Assembly (NCBI GenBank): GCA_946902985.2
Contig: OX336388.2
Coordinates: forward strand, 132,000,346 to 132,064,345
Direction: 5' to 3'
Length of the DNA stretch: 64,000 bases
DNA from: Meconema thalassinum
Taxonomy: Eukaryota > Arthropoda > Insecta > Orthoptera > Tettigoniidae
Below the pieces are notes generated by a model. The model searched no databases. It had not been told where the DNA came from and saw only the letters and a list, made by a program, of their open reading frames with translations. Every line of letters begins with the position of its first letter. Position 1 is the stretch's first letter. The position numbers were made by a program, and so were the translations under genes. Positions 21,531 to 31,750 of this stretch are shown in pieces.

Positions 21531-22210
21531 CAGAGAGTTTGTTTTATATGCGACGGGGACCCTCGCATGCTCGCTCGCCCGCGTTGCGCGTCTGTCTCCC
21601 GCCAGGCACTTTGCCGTAATGCGGCGCTCGCGCGGCACTTAGTCATTGAGTTTAGGAATTATTAGCCTACTTACCTAGTTCACAGCTGGTGCTGAAAATG
21701 TTGGCCATTCACTGCTACACATCGCTGGCACCTTTTTTTTAAAAATGAAATTTTCATTACTTTCTGAAGATCCTCAGCACCGATTGACTTATTTCAGCTG
21801 TAATATAGCCTTTAAGCTCATTTATAGTGTGAGGGTTTCTCGCATACACTCTATTTTTAAGCGTCCCTCACAGATAAAAGTCACATGGTGATAAGTCTGG
21901 GCTTCGCGGGAGCCACACGTTCCGACTTATAATCCTAGTACCGAAAATGCGACGCAATTCTGTCATAGATGCTTCGGCAGTGTGAGCAGTGGCAGAATCT
22001 TGTTGAAAATAAGTTGAAAATCGCTCCCCATAAGTCAGTTCGTCAAAAAAATTGGTCAAGGATCTCATTGAGGTACAAATTTAAGTACAAAATCCAATAC
22101 TCAATGACTCAGTGCCGCGCCAGTGCCGCATAACGGCAAAGTGCCCGGCGGAAGACAGACGCGCAACGCGGGCGAGCGGGGTCCCCGTCGCATATAAAAC
22201 AAACTCTCTG
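21531..22210 (-). mobile_element. Deleted mariner-like element nested in the hAT transposase
   Basis: Ends are inverted repeats starting 'cagagagtttgttttatatg' and continuing over about 100 bp ('gcgacggggacc', 'gcgttgcgcgtctgtc'). TA flanks both sides (21529-21530, 22211-22212). Minus strand 21868-22068 encodes YFQQDSATAHTAEASM and WLPRSPDLSPCDFYL, the central and C-terminal catalytic motifs of a mariner-type transposase. Only 680 bp remain, so both N- and C-terminal parts are deleted. Confidence 0.88.
21868..22068 (-). pseudogene. Mariner-type transposase fragment
   Basis: Carries the QDxATAHTA motif with the second catalytic Asp and the RSPDLSPCDFYL motif with the third acidic position nearby. 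The first catalytic Asp and the DNA-binding domain are absent. It was part of a cut-and-paste transposase; only about 65 residues remain inside the nested element. Confidence 0.85.
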
Positions 22211-22990
22211 TATTAGGTGATGCTCTCCTAGGTGTTACAGAACTAAGAAATTCATTTGAGACCTTGTAAAAGAAGCTTCAACTATGGGCCCCAAGTGCGG
22301 AATACCTTGTGAGTTTTCAGAGGAAAGACTAAAGCAAGTTAAAAAGCATTTTGATGAACTGAGTGTATAGACCACCGATTACTCAATCCTGAAACCAGAT
22401 TTCGGGTGTCTGTGTTTCACCCCATGATTGCAATTATGGCTCAGTTAAACAGTAGATTTGAAGGCATGAAGTCAGTTATTAATGCCTACAAAGTTGTTCA
22501 GCCTTATTTCTTGAACAATGCTTCAGATGACCAACTGATTAAAGAGGCAAAAGGTTTCGCCGAGACTTTTTCTGATGATGTGTCGCCAACATTTCCTGCA
22601 CAAATTTCCAGCGTGCGTGCATCTTTTTCCTCTAAAATTAAGAAAACGTCGACTGTTAAGCAACTGATAGACCTCCTCTACATTGAAAATCACATTCTGT
22701 TTGCAAGCTATCCTGACGTGTGTACTGCTTGTTTTATGTTCTTGATTGTACCTATCACAGTGGCTATAGCATAAAGATCTTATTCCAAGCTTAAAATTAT
22801 CAAGTCCGACCTAAGAAGCACAATGTGCCAAGAACGTATAAGTGGGTTGGCCCTTTTATCGATTGAAAATGAAAGAGTTCGAACACTTAACTTCTCACGT
22901 GTAATTAACATGTTTGCAGATGCAAAGAGTTGGACAAAAAGTTTTGTGTTAATTAGGTTAGTTGAAAAGTTATTTGTTTTAAATAGTTTG

Positions 22991-22991
22991 T

Positions 22992-23031
<40 letters not shown>
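22991..23031 (+). repeat. (AAT)n microsatellite
   Basis: About thirteen AAT units. Confidence 0.95.
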
Positions 23032-23033
<2 letters not shown>

Positions 23034-23437
23034 TCAACAATTTTTTGTAAACAATGAGTAAAAATGTATAGATTTATTTTATTTCAAGTTATTTGTATAA
23101 TACATTTACAATTTTGAGCTTTCGACCTGGCGTGTAATTTATTTTTAAAGCCTAGTACCTCATAGACGATCCTAACTGTTCCCTTTTGTTTTCTACTCTA
23201 GCTTCATTATTGTCAGTAATAAAAGAACAAATATGTGTACTTATAATATATATTTACATGCAGTTTTCTTCTCTTTCTAATTGATATTTGTGTAGACGTA
23301 GTTTTCTTATTACGATATCACAATTTCAAAAATTGAAAAGCTATAGCTAATATTATATCATAACTATTTAGGACATTTTGTGGAGCCAACAGCCAAAGTA
23401 TAAATTACATATTTCTAGAAAAAGGGAAGTGGTAAGA

Positions 23438-23458
23438 GGGGGGGGGGGGGGGGGGGGG
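23438..23458 (+). repeat. Homopolymer G tract, 21 bases
   Basis: Uninterrupted G run near the right end of the hAT element. Confidence 0.9.
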
Positions 23459-23902
23459 AGGAATTCGAAAAGTGCATAAAGTAACTTTGATAAGTTCTTA
23501 TCTTCAAACATTATTAATATTAAAGGTCTGCAGTTAGGTCAGGTTTTCAATAGATAGTGAGGGGCCCCATTTCAACTTCTTGCCCCAGGGCCCCTTCAGG
23601 TCTAGCTACGCCACTGCACTGACTGTGCCCTGAATGTCATTACTCAACACCACCCATACCTCAGTAGCTTCCATATAATCACAGCCATGAGTGAGACTGA
23701 GACATCGGTGGGGAGCCACATTTTACTCTAGCCTGTGCCAACATACAAATGCAAATGTACTGCATTCATCAAGATATGATAATCAAATTCAACAACAACA
23801 AACTGTTCAAACATCACAAATGGCATTGAATATTTTGAAGGCGATACTTCTGTTGAGTATGACAAATCGATTGTATGCATTCTTTTGTATTATTATTATG
23901 TC

Positions 23903-24155
23903 TTGCCACGGTGGGTGAGTGGTTATCGTGTCTGACTACCAACCCTAAGTTTGCAGGTTCGCTCCTGGCCGTGGCAAGTTATTTTTGAAAGGCGACAAAA
24001 ATCACGGCACGCAAAACATACGTTGTTGGCATGTTAAACAACCCATTTGAATTCAGTAGGCCGTGTTCATAATGGAAAAATAATTAATCTCGGGATTTTC
24101 TGCCAACACAAAGTTACTCCATTCTCTACTAGAAAGCGCTATAGTATCAAGAAGC
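23903..24155 (+). mobile_element. tRNA-derived SINE, family D, copy 1
   Basis: 23904-23977 folds as a tRNA: TGCCACGG pairs with CCGTGGCA as acceptor stem and 'gcaggttcgctcctgg' forms the T arm. The body continues with 'acccatttgaattcagtagg' and 'ctactagaaagcgctatag'. A second copy is at 36672-36926. The attached body and repetition argue against a working tRNA gene. Confidence 0.85.
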
Positions 24156-24329
24156 TGTGCTTAAGGGAACCAGGTAGTGTAGGCTATGAAATCCTGATCC
24201 TGATCTCTTAACAAACCGCACAAGGTGCGCTACAGAATACCAATTTGCGCCTCGCTAGTCATGGGTTGTTATGCCTATGGTTACGATTCCGTCTTATCCA
24301 TGTTGGTGGGTTATTGAGAATCATTGAGA

Positions 24330-25900
24330 TTGAGAATCATGTAATGGAAAGGGAGGAGGAAATTGATGAGGATGCGAAAGGAGATTTAATATTGAGATCA
24401 GAATTTGATAGAGCTTTGGAAGACTTAAGCAGGAACAAAGCACCAGGCATAGATGATATACCGATTGAGTTGCTACGCTGCATAGGAGATGAAGGTCTGA
24501 TCAGGTTATTTCACTTGGTGTGTAGGATTTATGAGACAGGTGAGGTACCCTCTGATTTCAAGAAGAATGTAATCATCCCTATACCAAAGAAAGTGGGAGC
24601 TGTCAGATGTGAAGATTACCGTACAATCAGCTTGATTACTCATGCTTCAAAGATCCTGTCTAGGATAATTTACAAGAGGATTAAAAGCCAGATAGAAACG
24701 GAGTTGGGTGAAGACCAGTTTGGTTTCAGGAGAAATGTAGGAACAAGGGAAGCTGTACTAAGTCTTAGGCTGATTTTGGAAGGTAGAATAAGGAAAGATA
24801 AGAGAACGTTCATGGCTTTTGTAGACTTAGGAAAGGCTTTTGATAACGTTGATTGGACTAAATTGTTTGACATTTTGAAATCGATTGGAATAAAGTACAG
24901 GGATAGGAGGGTGATATACAATCTATACAAAAACCAGACAGCAGTCATTCGAGTTGAAGGACATGAGAGAGAAGCTGGTATTCAGAAAGGTGTAAGGCAA
25001 GGCTGCAACTTATCACCCATACTTTTCAATCTTTACATTGAACAAGCAATGAAGGAAATTAGAGAAAAATTTAAAGTGGGAGTGAAGATTCAAGGAGAAA
25101 TAATTTCAACTCTGAGATTTGCTGATGACATCGTCATCTTGGCCGACAAGCCTGAGGATTTGAATGAGTTTTTGAATGGTATGGACTCCGTCTTACAGAA
25201 AGAATTCATGATGAAAATTAATAAATGTAAAACAAAAATACTGGAATGCAGCCGAAATAAATCAGAAACCTCTATGGAGATCAAATTGACAGGTGAAAAG
25301 CTGAAGGAAGTAGAAGACTTCTGTTACTTAGGAGGTAGAATAACCAGTGATGGACGAAGCAAAGAGGATATAAAAAGTAGGTTGGCTCAGGCAAAGAAAG
25401 CTTTTCTACAAAAAAGGAATCTGTTGACATCGAATATAGATTTAGGTATTGGAAATCATTTTTGAAAGCCTTTGTCTGGAGCGTGGCGCTCTATGGAAGT
25501 GAAACTTGGACTATTGGTGCAGCAGAAAAGAGGAGAATAGAAGCATTTGAAATGTGGTGTTACAGGAGAATGATGAAGATCAGATGGGTAGATAGGGTTA
25601 CAAACATAGAGGTATTAAGACGAGTGGGAGAGGAGAGATGTTTCTGGCGACTGCTAATGAAGAGAAGAGATAGGTTGGTAGGACACATACTAAGACACCC
25701 AGGAATAGCAAGCTTAGTTATGGAAGGAAGGGTCGAGGACAAGAACTGTAGGGGTAGACCAAGGTTAGAATATGTTAAACAGATTGCCTCAGATGTAGGG
25801 TGTGGTAGTTATGTAGAGATGAAACGATTGGCTCAGGACAGGGAGGCATGGAGAGCTGCATCAAACCAGTCAAAAGACTGAAGACTCAAACAAACAAAAC
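24330..25900 (+). mobile_element. RTE/BovB-type LINE, 5'-truncated
   Basis: Contains reverse transcriptase and the C-terminal region but no upstream endonuclease domain. The 3' end is 'gactgaagactcaaacaaac'. A short similarity 'catgggttrttatg' at about 24259 and 25901 may be an imperfect target duplication, but its position does not fit the left edge well. Related fragments are at 11708-13685, 32708-33012 and 60558-60900. Confidence 0.85.
24341..25881 (+). pseudogene. LINE reverse transcriptase ORF, one frameshift
   Basis: The first frame runs to 25465 and carries RT motifs in order: NKAPGIDDIPIELL, VIIPIPKK, YRTISLI, DQFGFRRNVGTREA, FVDLGKAFDNVDW (catalytic Asp of motif A), GVRQGCNLSPILFNLYIEQA (motif B) and LRFADDIVILAD (motif C with the catalytic Asp pair). 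The second frame, 25462-25881, continues with VWSVALYGSETWTIGAAEKR, IEAFEMWCYRRMMKI and CRGRPRLEYVKQI. Comparison with 13236-13260 suggests loss of one base near 25450. The protein would reverse-transcribe the LINE RNA at a nicked target. Motif A has LGKAFD where relatives commonly have DxEKAFD or similar. Confidence 0.88.
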
Positions 25901-28065
25901 ATGGGTTATTATGGAGCGAAGTTACAGAATCGGGGTGCAGTGGGGCAAACCGAAAGTATATACCCGAAACTTCACAACCTAGAACGATCATTAGGGCTAG
26001 GATTTTTATGTAAATACCGTACATAATCTTTCCCTTTGCTTATAGGCCTACATAACTAAAAGTGATAAATGTCCATGAATTATAACCTTAGCTATCATAT
26101 AATTACATTTTATTGTTACATATTTGATCAAAATGACATTTTTTAATATAATTTTACTTGAATTATTTAAAATTACATATTCTGTCTCATACTGTAAAAG
26201 AAACGTATTTTTTCGCAAGTGAAATATATTTGTTCACTGTAAACTCAGGTACATTAAACGGATTTTCCAAGCAATTCATAAGCTGTTGAGAAAGGGCCAG
26301 GGAAGAATATCAAGAAATATACTATACCGGTATTGGTGGAGATAAGGGGATGAGAATTCACGTAGCACCCTGCCGGAGACTCAATGGCTGGAATTTAGCT
26401 TCTTTCAGATGTCCAGTGAGTGCCTGAGACTCTAAGAATTAACGAACAGAACAACAAATCAAGTGATTATTCACAGAACAAAATAGCCCGTCGATAAAGG
26501 AAAGAAAAATGGCTGCCCTAAGGATCGCCCCGCTGGGTCTGACTATTAAAGTGCGTGGAAGAGGATGGCCGATCGGTTATATTCGTGAGCATTCGGGTCA
26601 CTTCGTTAGCCTCGCTGGTCTGTCTCTAAGCGCTAGTACATTATTAATGCCAGTTCCAGCAACTGCAAGTTGTTGGTAAACATGGTGGTATTGAAACACG
26701 AGTGAATACAACCCTGCTTCAACCTAACAGTGAGACATTATTCTATAAATCACCCTGTCTGTAGTGATGGGAAATAAATGGAAAGGTTACATTGTTAGTA
26801 ACTTATTTAATGTGATGCGAACTATACCACCATTGCAAATTGTCCAATCAGTGTCTTTGTGAGCATGACAAAAGAAAACCCAATAATGATTTAGCTGGCA
26901 CACAGCATCCTTGCATTGAATAGATGATCAATAGATTCAGAGTTTCAAACCGTAACATTTGATTATACAAGAGTGCCAAGCAAGCATTTCTAACTCTGTA
27001 AACATTTGCTATACAAAGCAATACCGCTTATCAACCGATCCAAAGAAAACAGAGATAGCGTGATTAAGTGCCATGCTCTTTTTTATTGATGTGCTCGTAA
27101 ATGGTAACTATTTGACAGAAGATAAGAAGAATCGTGTACTTCTATTTCCCATAAATGCATCTACACCTATAAACATAGAAGACAATGATTCATTTCTCGT
27201 AAAGAGAGACATAACTTTCTTAATGGAATATTAAGTTATGGTCATAAGCTTCAAATTTTACAAGCCATTTCTCGAGAGAACCACAAGTGTTGGGGAATCT
27301 TGCCATGTATGGCATTCTACAATATGACTGTGAGTATTCCTTATCATCCATATGCATCACATGTTATAAATAACTAAAGAATGTCATCCTTTGTCATCTT
27401 CTTACACTTAGAATAGAGTGGATCGGAAAATGTTTAGAAAAATATTTCTCTAATATCTTTGACATTTAGGTAGCCATTGTTATAAGCTTTGAGTATTGTG
27501 ACATTATCTGTTTATCAGGTCATGTTTAAACAACAAGAATAGTGGAGAGACTTAGAGGAAAAAAGGCACAGGTCACTAAAGTGCAGCGTTGGTCAAAATA
27601 AAGAGGACACCATCCATATTAACCCGAGCAGTTCGGGTTGCCAACTAAAACAAAGGTCTGAACAAAGGTCAGAAATATTGTTATAAAATGTAGTCGGAGA
27701 TATTCCGTATCTTATTGACCTATTTGTACTCAAGGAACCCTAAGGGAAAACGCTTATTTTGTTCCATACTTCTTGTATACAAGATGGGTGGACGGGAACT
27801 TACGATTCCCCACGTACCGGTAACGAAGTTCCAAAGGTCGCGAAAACATATGCTAAAGCTTTCCTAGTTTAGCGAGGGAAAATAATGTATTCATAGTATT
27901 TAAACCTGTCTAGCAGGCTAATCGTTAGTTCTATAAACTTTGTGTTTACACCAGGTTGTGCAACATAACAAATTGAAGAAATGTGGCCCAGGGTGGATCT
28001 ACTGTATGTACGGCGAATGGTTTTCCCAAAAAAATCATGTCACTAAAATCAAAAGATTGTATATT
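25901..28065. other. No recognisable feature (2.1 kb)
   Basis: AT-rich sequence without long open frames, repeats shared with the rest of the window, or RNA-like folds that I could see. It is the longest apparently unique stretch in the left half. Confidence 0.5.
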
Positions 28066-28700
28066 GGCTTTCACGGCCAGTGAATTAATACTCAGCAATT
28101 ATTCTAGGTTTGTGCCGTGTCTTGTGTAGGGTTTCGCCTAGGACACCAAGCTGGCTCATCGGCGGGCTCTTGGTGTCCCCGCCTGGACCCCCACTGGAGT
28201 AGCGAACTGCGCGCCACCTCCCTTTATATAAGGTGCAACTGCACCTCTTGACTGCGAGAACTAAAAGCTCAAGCAGTCATAACCTCTCTATGAAGGCTTC
28301 CAAAAAGATGGTATATTGGCTTTCACGGCCAGTGAATTAAAACTCAGCAATTCTTCTAGGTTTGTGCCGTGTCTTGTGTAGGGTTTCGCCTAGGACTCCA
28401 AGCTGGCTCATCGGCGGGCTCTTGGTGTCCCCGCCGTGTCCACTGGCCGTGAAAGCCAATATACCATCTTTTTGGAAGCCTTCAGAGGGAGGTTATGACT
28501 GCTTGAGCTTTTAGTTCTCGCAGTCAAGAGGTGCAGTTGCACCTTATATAAAGGGAGGTGGCGCGCAGTTCGCTACTCCAGTGGGGGTCCGGGCGGGGAC
28601 ACCAAGAGCCCGCCGATGAGCCTAGCTTGGTGTCCTAGGCGAAACCCTACACAAGACACGGCACAAACCTGGAAGAATTGCTGAGTCTTAATTCACTAAA
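28066..28700. repeat. Penelope-LTR-like tandem plus inverted array
   Basis: A 245-bp unit starting 'tatattggctttcacggcc' runs 28066-28309. A truncated second forward unit follows (28310-28434), then a nearly full inverted unit (28435-28700). Units contain 'ccctttatataaggtgcaac' (TATA-like) and 'tagggtttcgcctagga'. Head-to-tail partial copies with an inverted flank are the usual arrangement of Penelope-like element LTRs; the family assignment is inference. Confidence 0.65.
28615..28655 (+). ncRNA. Hammerhead-ribozyme-like core (candidate)
   Basis: Plus strand reads CCGATGA, then GCCTAG pairing with CTAGGC around 'cttggtgtc', then GAAA. This order (CUGANGA - stem II - GAAA) is the hammerhead core, and Penelope LTRs are known to carry hammerheads. 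However the conserved second base U is C here, and no convincing stem III or cleavage site was identified. A competing 10-bp stem (ggacaccaag/cttggtgtcc) also exists. Confidence 0.3.
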
Positions 28701-28846
28701 ATCACTTTACTGGAGCTCGTTGAACGTATCCTAAGTGATTGCGGATCCGCCATTTCTTTGTTTTGTCAGTTGTAACTCTTCAGTCGGTCAACACGAATTT
28801 GCCCAATGGCTGCACGGTGTACAATGTATATAATATACTAGCAGTA

Positions 28847-29060
28847 GTGCCCGGCTTCGCCCGGTGGATTTTTTAATGAATGATAATGAATACTACTACA
28901 GAACTGGAGCGCTCAAGGATAAGGATCGGAAAGCACCAACGCTTATTGCAGCTGATAACATCAGTAGACTGCACCAACACCATCGCCCTTATACAGAGGC
29001 ATACTATTGTCATGATGATAACTGTTTTAAGGGGCCTGAGAAATCTTTGTGCACTAATTA
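28847..29060 (+). repeat. Interspersed-repeat-like segment with CCCGGCTTCGCCCGG hairpin
   Basis: 'gtgcccggcttcgcccggtg' at 28850-28866 forms a small perfect hairpin often seen at the edge of arthropod repeats. At 29019 is 'aactgttttaaggggcctga', related to the 9237 MITE motif. Small open frames here look accidental. Confidence 0.35.
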
Positions 29061-29384
29061 CTCCCCGTGACTGCAATTTATAAGCAGCTCGCAATTCTGC
29101 ACCAGAACACTGGTAGGGGCGACGTGATGCAGCCCGCATTGCCAGGCAACAATAGACTTAGGTATTATTGAAGCTGTTCGGGAGCGCTAGTTCTTCCGAC
29201 CTACTGAACAAAAATCAATCTTTAAGGTTACCTGAGAGGCGTAGCCTAATGCTACATAGCCTAAACTATTCATTTTGAATCTGGCTATCATATTAGTCAT
29301 CCAGTTGCAAAACTCGTTTAATCCACTTGTGAATAAGAACCATTCTCATGAGAAACGTTTCTCTGGACTTGGCCTCGCGTATCT

Positions 29385-29755
29385 TTTGTGTTTGTTGTTT
29401 TCTACTTTTTTCTTTTTGCTTTGTGTTTTTGGCTTTTGGTTTTGTGTTTGTTTTCTGCTTTTGCTTTTTTGAATTTTGTTTTTTGCTTTGTGTGTCTTGT
29501 TTTTTGTTTTCTGCTTTTGCTTTTGTTTTTGAATGTTTATTCTTGCTTCGTGTTTTTTGTTTTTGGTTTATGTTTGCTTTATGGAAAATCAGAATAAATT
29601 AAAACACAATAAATTAAAACAAAATAAACAAAACAAAATCAAAATAAAACAAAACAAAATAAAATAAAATTAAACAAAACAAAATAAAACAAAATAAAAT
29701 AAAACAAAATAAAATAAAATAAAGTAAAATAAAATAAACTAATTAAATAAATTAT
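29385..29755 (+). repeat. Low-complexity TTTTG-rich then AAAAT/AAAAC-rich tract
   Basis: 29385-29590 is dominated by 'tttttgttttctgcttttgc'-like runs; 29590-29755 by 'aaaataaaacaaaataaaat' units. The two halves are roughly complementary in composition and could pair. Phe/Leu-rich open frames here are by-products. Confidence 0.85.
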
Positions 29756-30022
29756 TTTATATTCGACCCTGACTATTATATGTCAGAAAACTGTACTATA
29801 ATGAGGCTCGTTATAACACTATTTTTCATTATGAAACAGTTTCTCCCACCAATCAGAGCTCAAGAAACAGTTGTTTGACAAATAGGGATGTATGGAACTA
29901 GTACCAATAGAGCGCACTGCTGTTGTACTGAGTAAGCGCAAGGCGCTCTTCAATTGTCTCCTGTGTTCTCATGCCGCCAATATCCACGAATTTAAATTAT
30001 TTAAATTGTTATTTTCGTGACT

Positions 30023-30235
30023 ATGCCGAGCTATTGCAATGTTCCTCTTTGCAATAAATCAGGGAAGCCGTTTTCGTTTCACCAATTTCCACAACATAAA
30101 GAAATGAGGAAGAAATGGTTACATGCTATTAGTAGGAAAAAGTTCAGTGAGAAAAATCTGACCAAAAATATTAAAGTGTGTTCCCATCATTTCCAACCCG
30201 ATGACTTCACGAAAACTGTGTTGCATAAGTATGAT
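30023..30235 (+). pseudogene. THAP domain exon, copy 1, interrupted by a LINE
   Basis: Starts MPSYCNVPLCNKSGKPFSFH. The THAP zinc-binding C2CH set is visible as Cys5, Cys10, Cys53 and His56 (CSHHFQPDDF), with the conserved FxFP-like FHQFP and KKW. THAP domains bind specific DNA and occur in P-element-like transposases and in host regulators. The ATG at 30023 is preferred over an in-frame GTG two codons earlier, because the second copy starts at the same ATG. The exon is cut after 30235 by a LINE; the reading frame resumes at 31033 and stops about 12 codons later. The AVPSLF box that closes a THAP domain is in a separate downstream exon. Confidence 0.85.
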
Positions 30236-31021
30236 CGCAAACAAGGACAGGCTACAGTGCGGAATGGAGGACCTGGAGGTCGTGAGCTCATTTAAGTATC
30301 TGGGTATCACACTTCAACCTTCAGCTAATTCTTTCAAATGCCACGTAAGAGAGAGAACCGTGGCAGCCATAAGAAGCATTTATGATATCTCGGATCCCAC
30401 GAGACTATCTTTAAGCACGGCTATGAGTCTATTTTACGCTAAGGTACTCCCAGTTCTAACTTACGGGCTAGAACTTACTTGGGGACACCTAACAGTAACC
30501 GATCTCCGAGCCATTGAAAGCGTAAAAGCTAGATTTTTAAAAAGAACATTGGGGATTTCCGAGATGTCACCCTCAAGACTGGCGTACATACTAGCCTCTG
30601 AGACATTCCTAATAGAAGATCTACGAACCAGAATGCAGCTTCCATCTACCAAACAAGAACAAGAGCTTCTACAAATTAGGCAGAAGAAAAGAGAAGACAT
30701 CGACCTGGAGTTTTACTCGACTGATGCCATGCTCAATCGTAGCTGGTCTGGACCAAATAATGATATGCGGAGCGCTCTAACTAGGTTGGCAATACATGGT
30801 TTTCACCACAAGCTATGTACTCGGCAGGGCTATCATGAACCGTCTGAGCAGTGCGTTTGTAAGCTGTGTGAAGGTCATTGCGAGCGATATCATTTCAACA
30901 AATGCACCAAACGAGGACAATCCCTTATGGACTATTGTAAAATGTAATCTATAGTTAACAGTGTGATACATCTCAATGTATATCTTATATATGGCCATTT
31001 GGCTGCAATAAAGTTATTATT
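30236..31021 (+). mobile_element. 5'-truncated non-LTR retrotransposon inserted in the THAP exon
   Basis: An exact 11-bp target duplication, ataagtatgat, lies at 30225-30235 and 31022-31032. The 3' end is 'ggctgcaataaagttattat'. Only the C-terminal coding region is present. It is related to the minus-strand LINE at 52318-53575. Confidence 0.92.
30249..30947 (+). pseudogene. LINE ORF2 C-terminal region
   Basis: Begins within the RT thumb region (VVSSFKYLGITLQPSANSF), continues through AKVLPVLTYGLELTWGHLT, and ends with a cysteine-histidine knuckle-like segment, CVCKLCEGHCERYHFNKC. The frame is open for over 230 codons. It lacks the RT catalytic motifs because of 5' truncation. The order matches residues near the end of the LINE at 52359-53474, including FYSTDAM and EPSEQCVC versus FYSTEAM and EPDDSCVC. 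Confidence 0.85.
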
Positions 31022-31119
31022 ATAAGTATGATTTACAAAGGGAAATAATTCCTATTTTGTACCTATAAACTGATAAGACATTTCGATAACAACCACTGAA
31101 TTCAAGCGTTTGTGTTTGA

Positions 31120-31471
31120 AGGTGAGAGGGCAAGATTAAAACCGGGCGCTGTTCCATCGCTTTTTCCGTTGACCACGAACACAACCAAAATTATGAAGAG
31201 GCCATACACAAGAAAATTGTCGGATTACCACGATGAGCCTACAATATCGGAATCTGCAGAAATTTTCTCCATTGAAGTACGGGAAGAAATCGTCAATATA
31301 CACGAAAAATTGAATGTAACATTTATGACTCCCATTTTCAAAGACATCCATACTCGGACAAATACTTCAAGAATAAATGTCGCAACATTACAGTCACAAA
31401 CGTATTGTGGTTGGTTTCTTGAAATCAGAATTAATCGTCAACTTCCATCTGCCCGACGGAGAATGTGGTAG
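31120..31471 (+). pseudogene. Second THAP exon, copy 1
   Basis: RARLKPGAVPSLFPL is the AVPTIF-type box that closes a THAP domain, which suggests an intron between 30235 and about 31117 (an AG acceptor is at 31116-31117 in 'gtttgaag'). It continues with KRPYTRKLSDYHDEPTISES and EEIVNIHEKLNVTFMTPIFK, of unknown function, conserved in the second copy at 35832-36150. It ends at a stop at 31469-31471. Confidence 0.65.
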
Positions 31472-31578
31472 CGACTGACTTCTACATTCTTGAGACATAG
31501 TCAGATGAATGGAAACAGTTCATAGATTTTAGAACTTAAAAGGTTCATTCTGGTTCCGTAGTCTATTGATAAACTAAT

Positions 31579-31685
31579 TAGTATAAACAGGCTAAAAGTT
31601 CCGCCTGATCAATACTTTATTAATTAAGAGCACTGTGTGGTCATTAAAGTATTGATCAGGCGGAACTTTTAGCCTGTTTATACTA
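31579..31685. mobile_element. Perfect hairpin MITE
   Basis: Arms of 41 bp, 31579-31619 and 31645-31685, are exact complements beginning 'tagtataaacaggctaaaag'; the loop is 25 bases. Absent from the second THAP/SAP copy. Perfect arms suggest a recent origin or active correction. Confidence 0.88.
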
Positions 31686-31703
31686 AACAGTTCGTGGCCC
31701 TAA

Positions 31704-31750
31704 AGCAGGGATTCTCAAACTTTTTAAAAATTGTACCCCTAAGTCGTTTC
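31704..31750 (+). repeat. hAT-terminus-like fragment
   Basis: 'cagggattctcaaacttttt' and 'attgtacccctaag' resemble one end of a hAT element; no partner end was seen. Confidence 0.35.

Larger units (their letters stand above)
20114..22945 (+). pseudogene. hAT transposase (ZMYM1-like), multiple lesions, split by a mariner
   Basis: Pieces in order: a degenerate TTF-type zinc-finger region near 20230-20400 with LWLCYSQKL and GLNDWKHLSDRIKTHEQ; a helical block to 20680 with YWRNVLERIVDVTLTLA and NLAFRG; the catalytic start near 20728-20850 with SPLFSVIMDTTQDIS; the GQGYDGASVMTGVYNGVQKK block near 21005-21065; and a C-terminal dimerisation region at 22406-22945 with RSYSKLKIIKSDLRSTMCQE then RISGLALLSIE. 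Several frameshifts and stops occur at 20680-21340. A TAA at 22772-22774 lies just before RSYSKLK, where the family usually has Glu, so a single G-to-T change could explain it. A mariner insertion interrupts 21531-22210. Confidence 0.9.
17289..23616 (+). mobile_element. hAT transposon (ZMYM1/TTF-type), complete ends, decayed
   Basis: Begins 'caggggcgtacctaca' and ends 'gtctagctacgccactg', forming inverted repeats CAGxGGCGTAxCTA followed at each end by GGGGCCCC-rich sequence. An exact 8-bp duplication, cactgact, lies at 17281-17288 and 23617-23624, as expected for hAT. It carries a broken transposase (20114-22945), repeat G (17826-19345), a nested deleted mariner (21531-22210), an (AAT)n tract at 22991-23031 and a 21-base G run (23438-23458). 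Confidence 0.93.

Noticed and set aside
24245..24340. Upstream extension of the LINE frame as an N-terminal domain
   Set aside because: The first 30 codons show no LINE similarity and lie before the homologous region; probably flanking sequence in frame.
29275..29602. Phe/Leu/Cys-rich open frames resembling membrane proteins
   Set aside because: They translate the TTTTG-rich low-complexity tract in several frames at once; no conserved start or domain.
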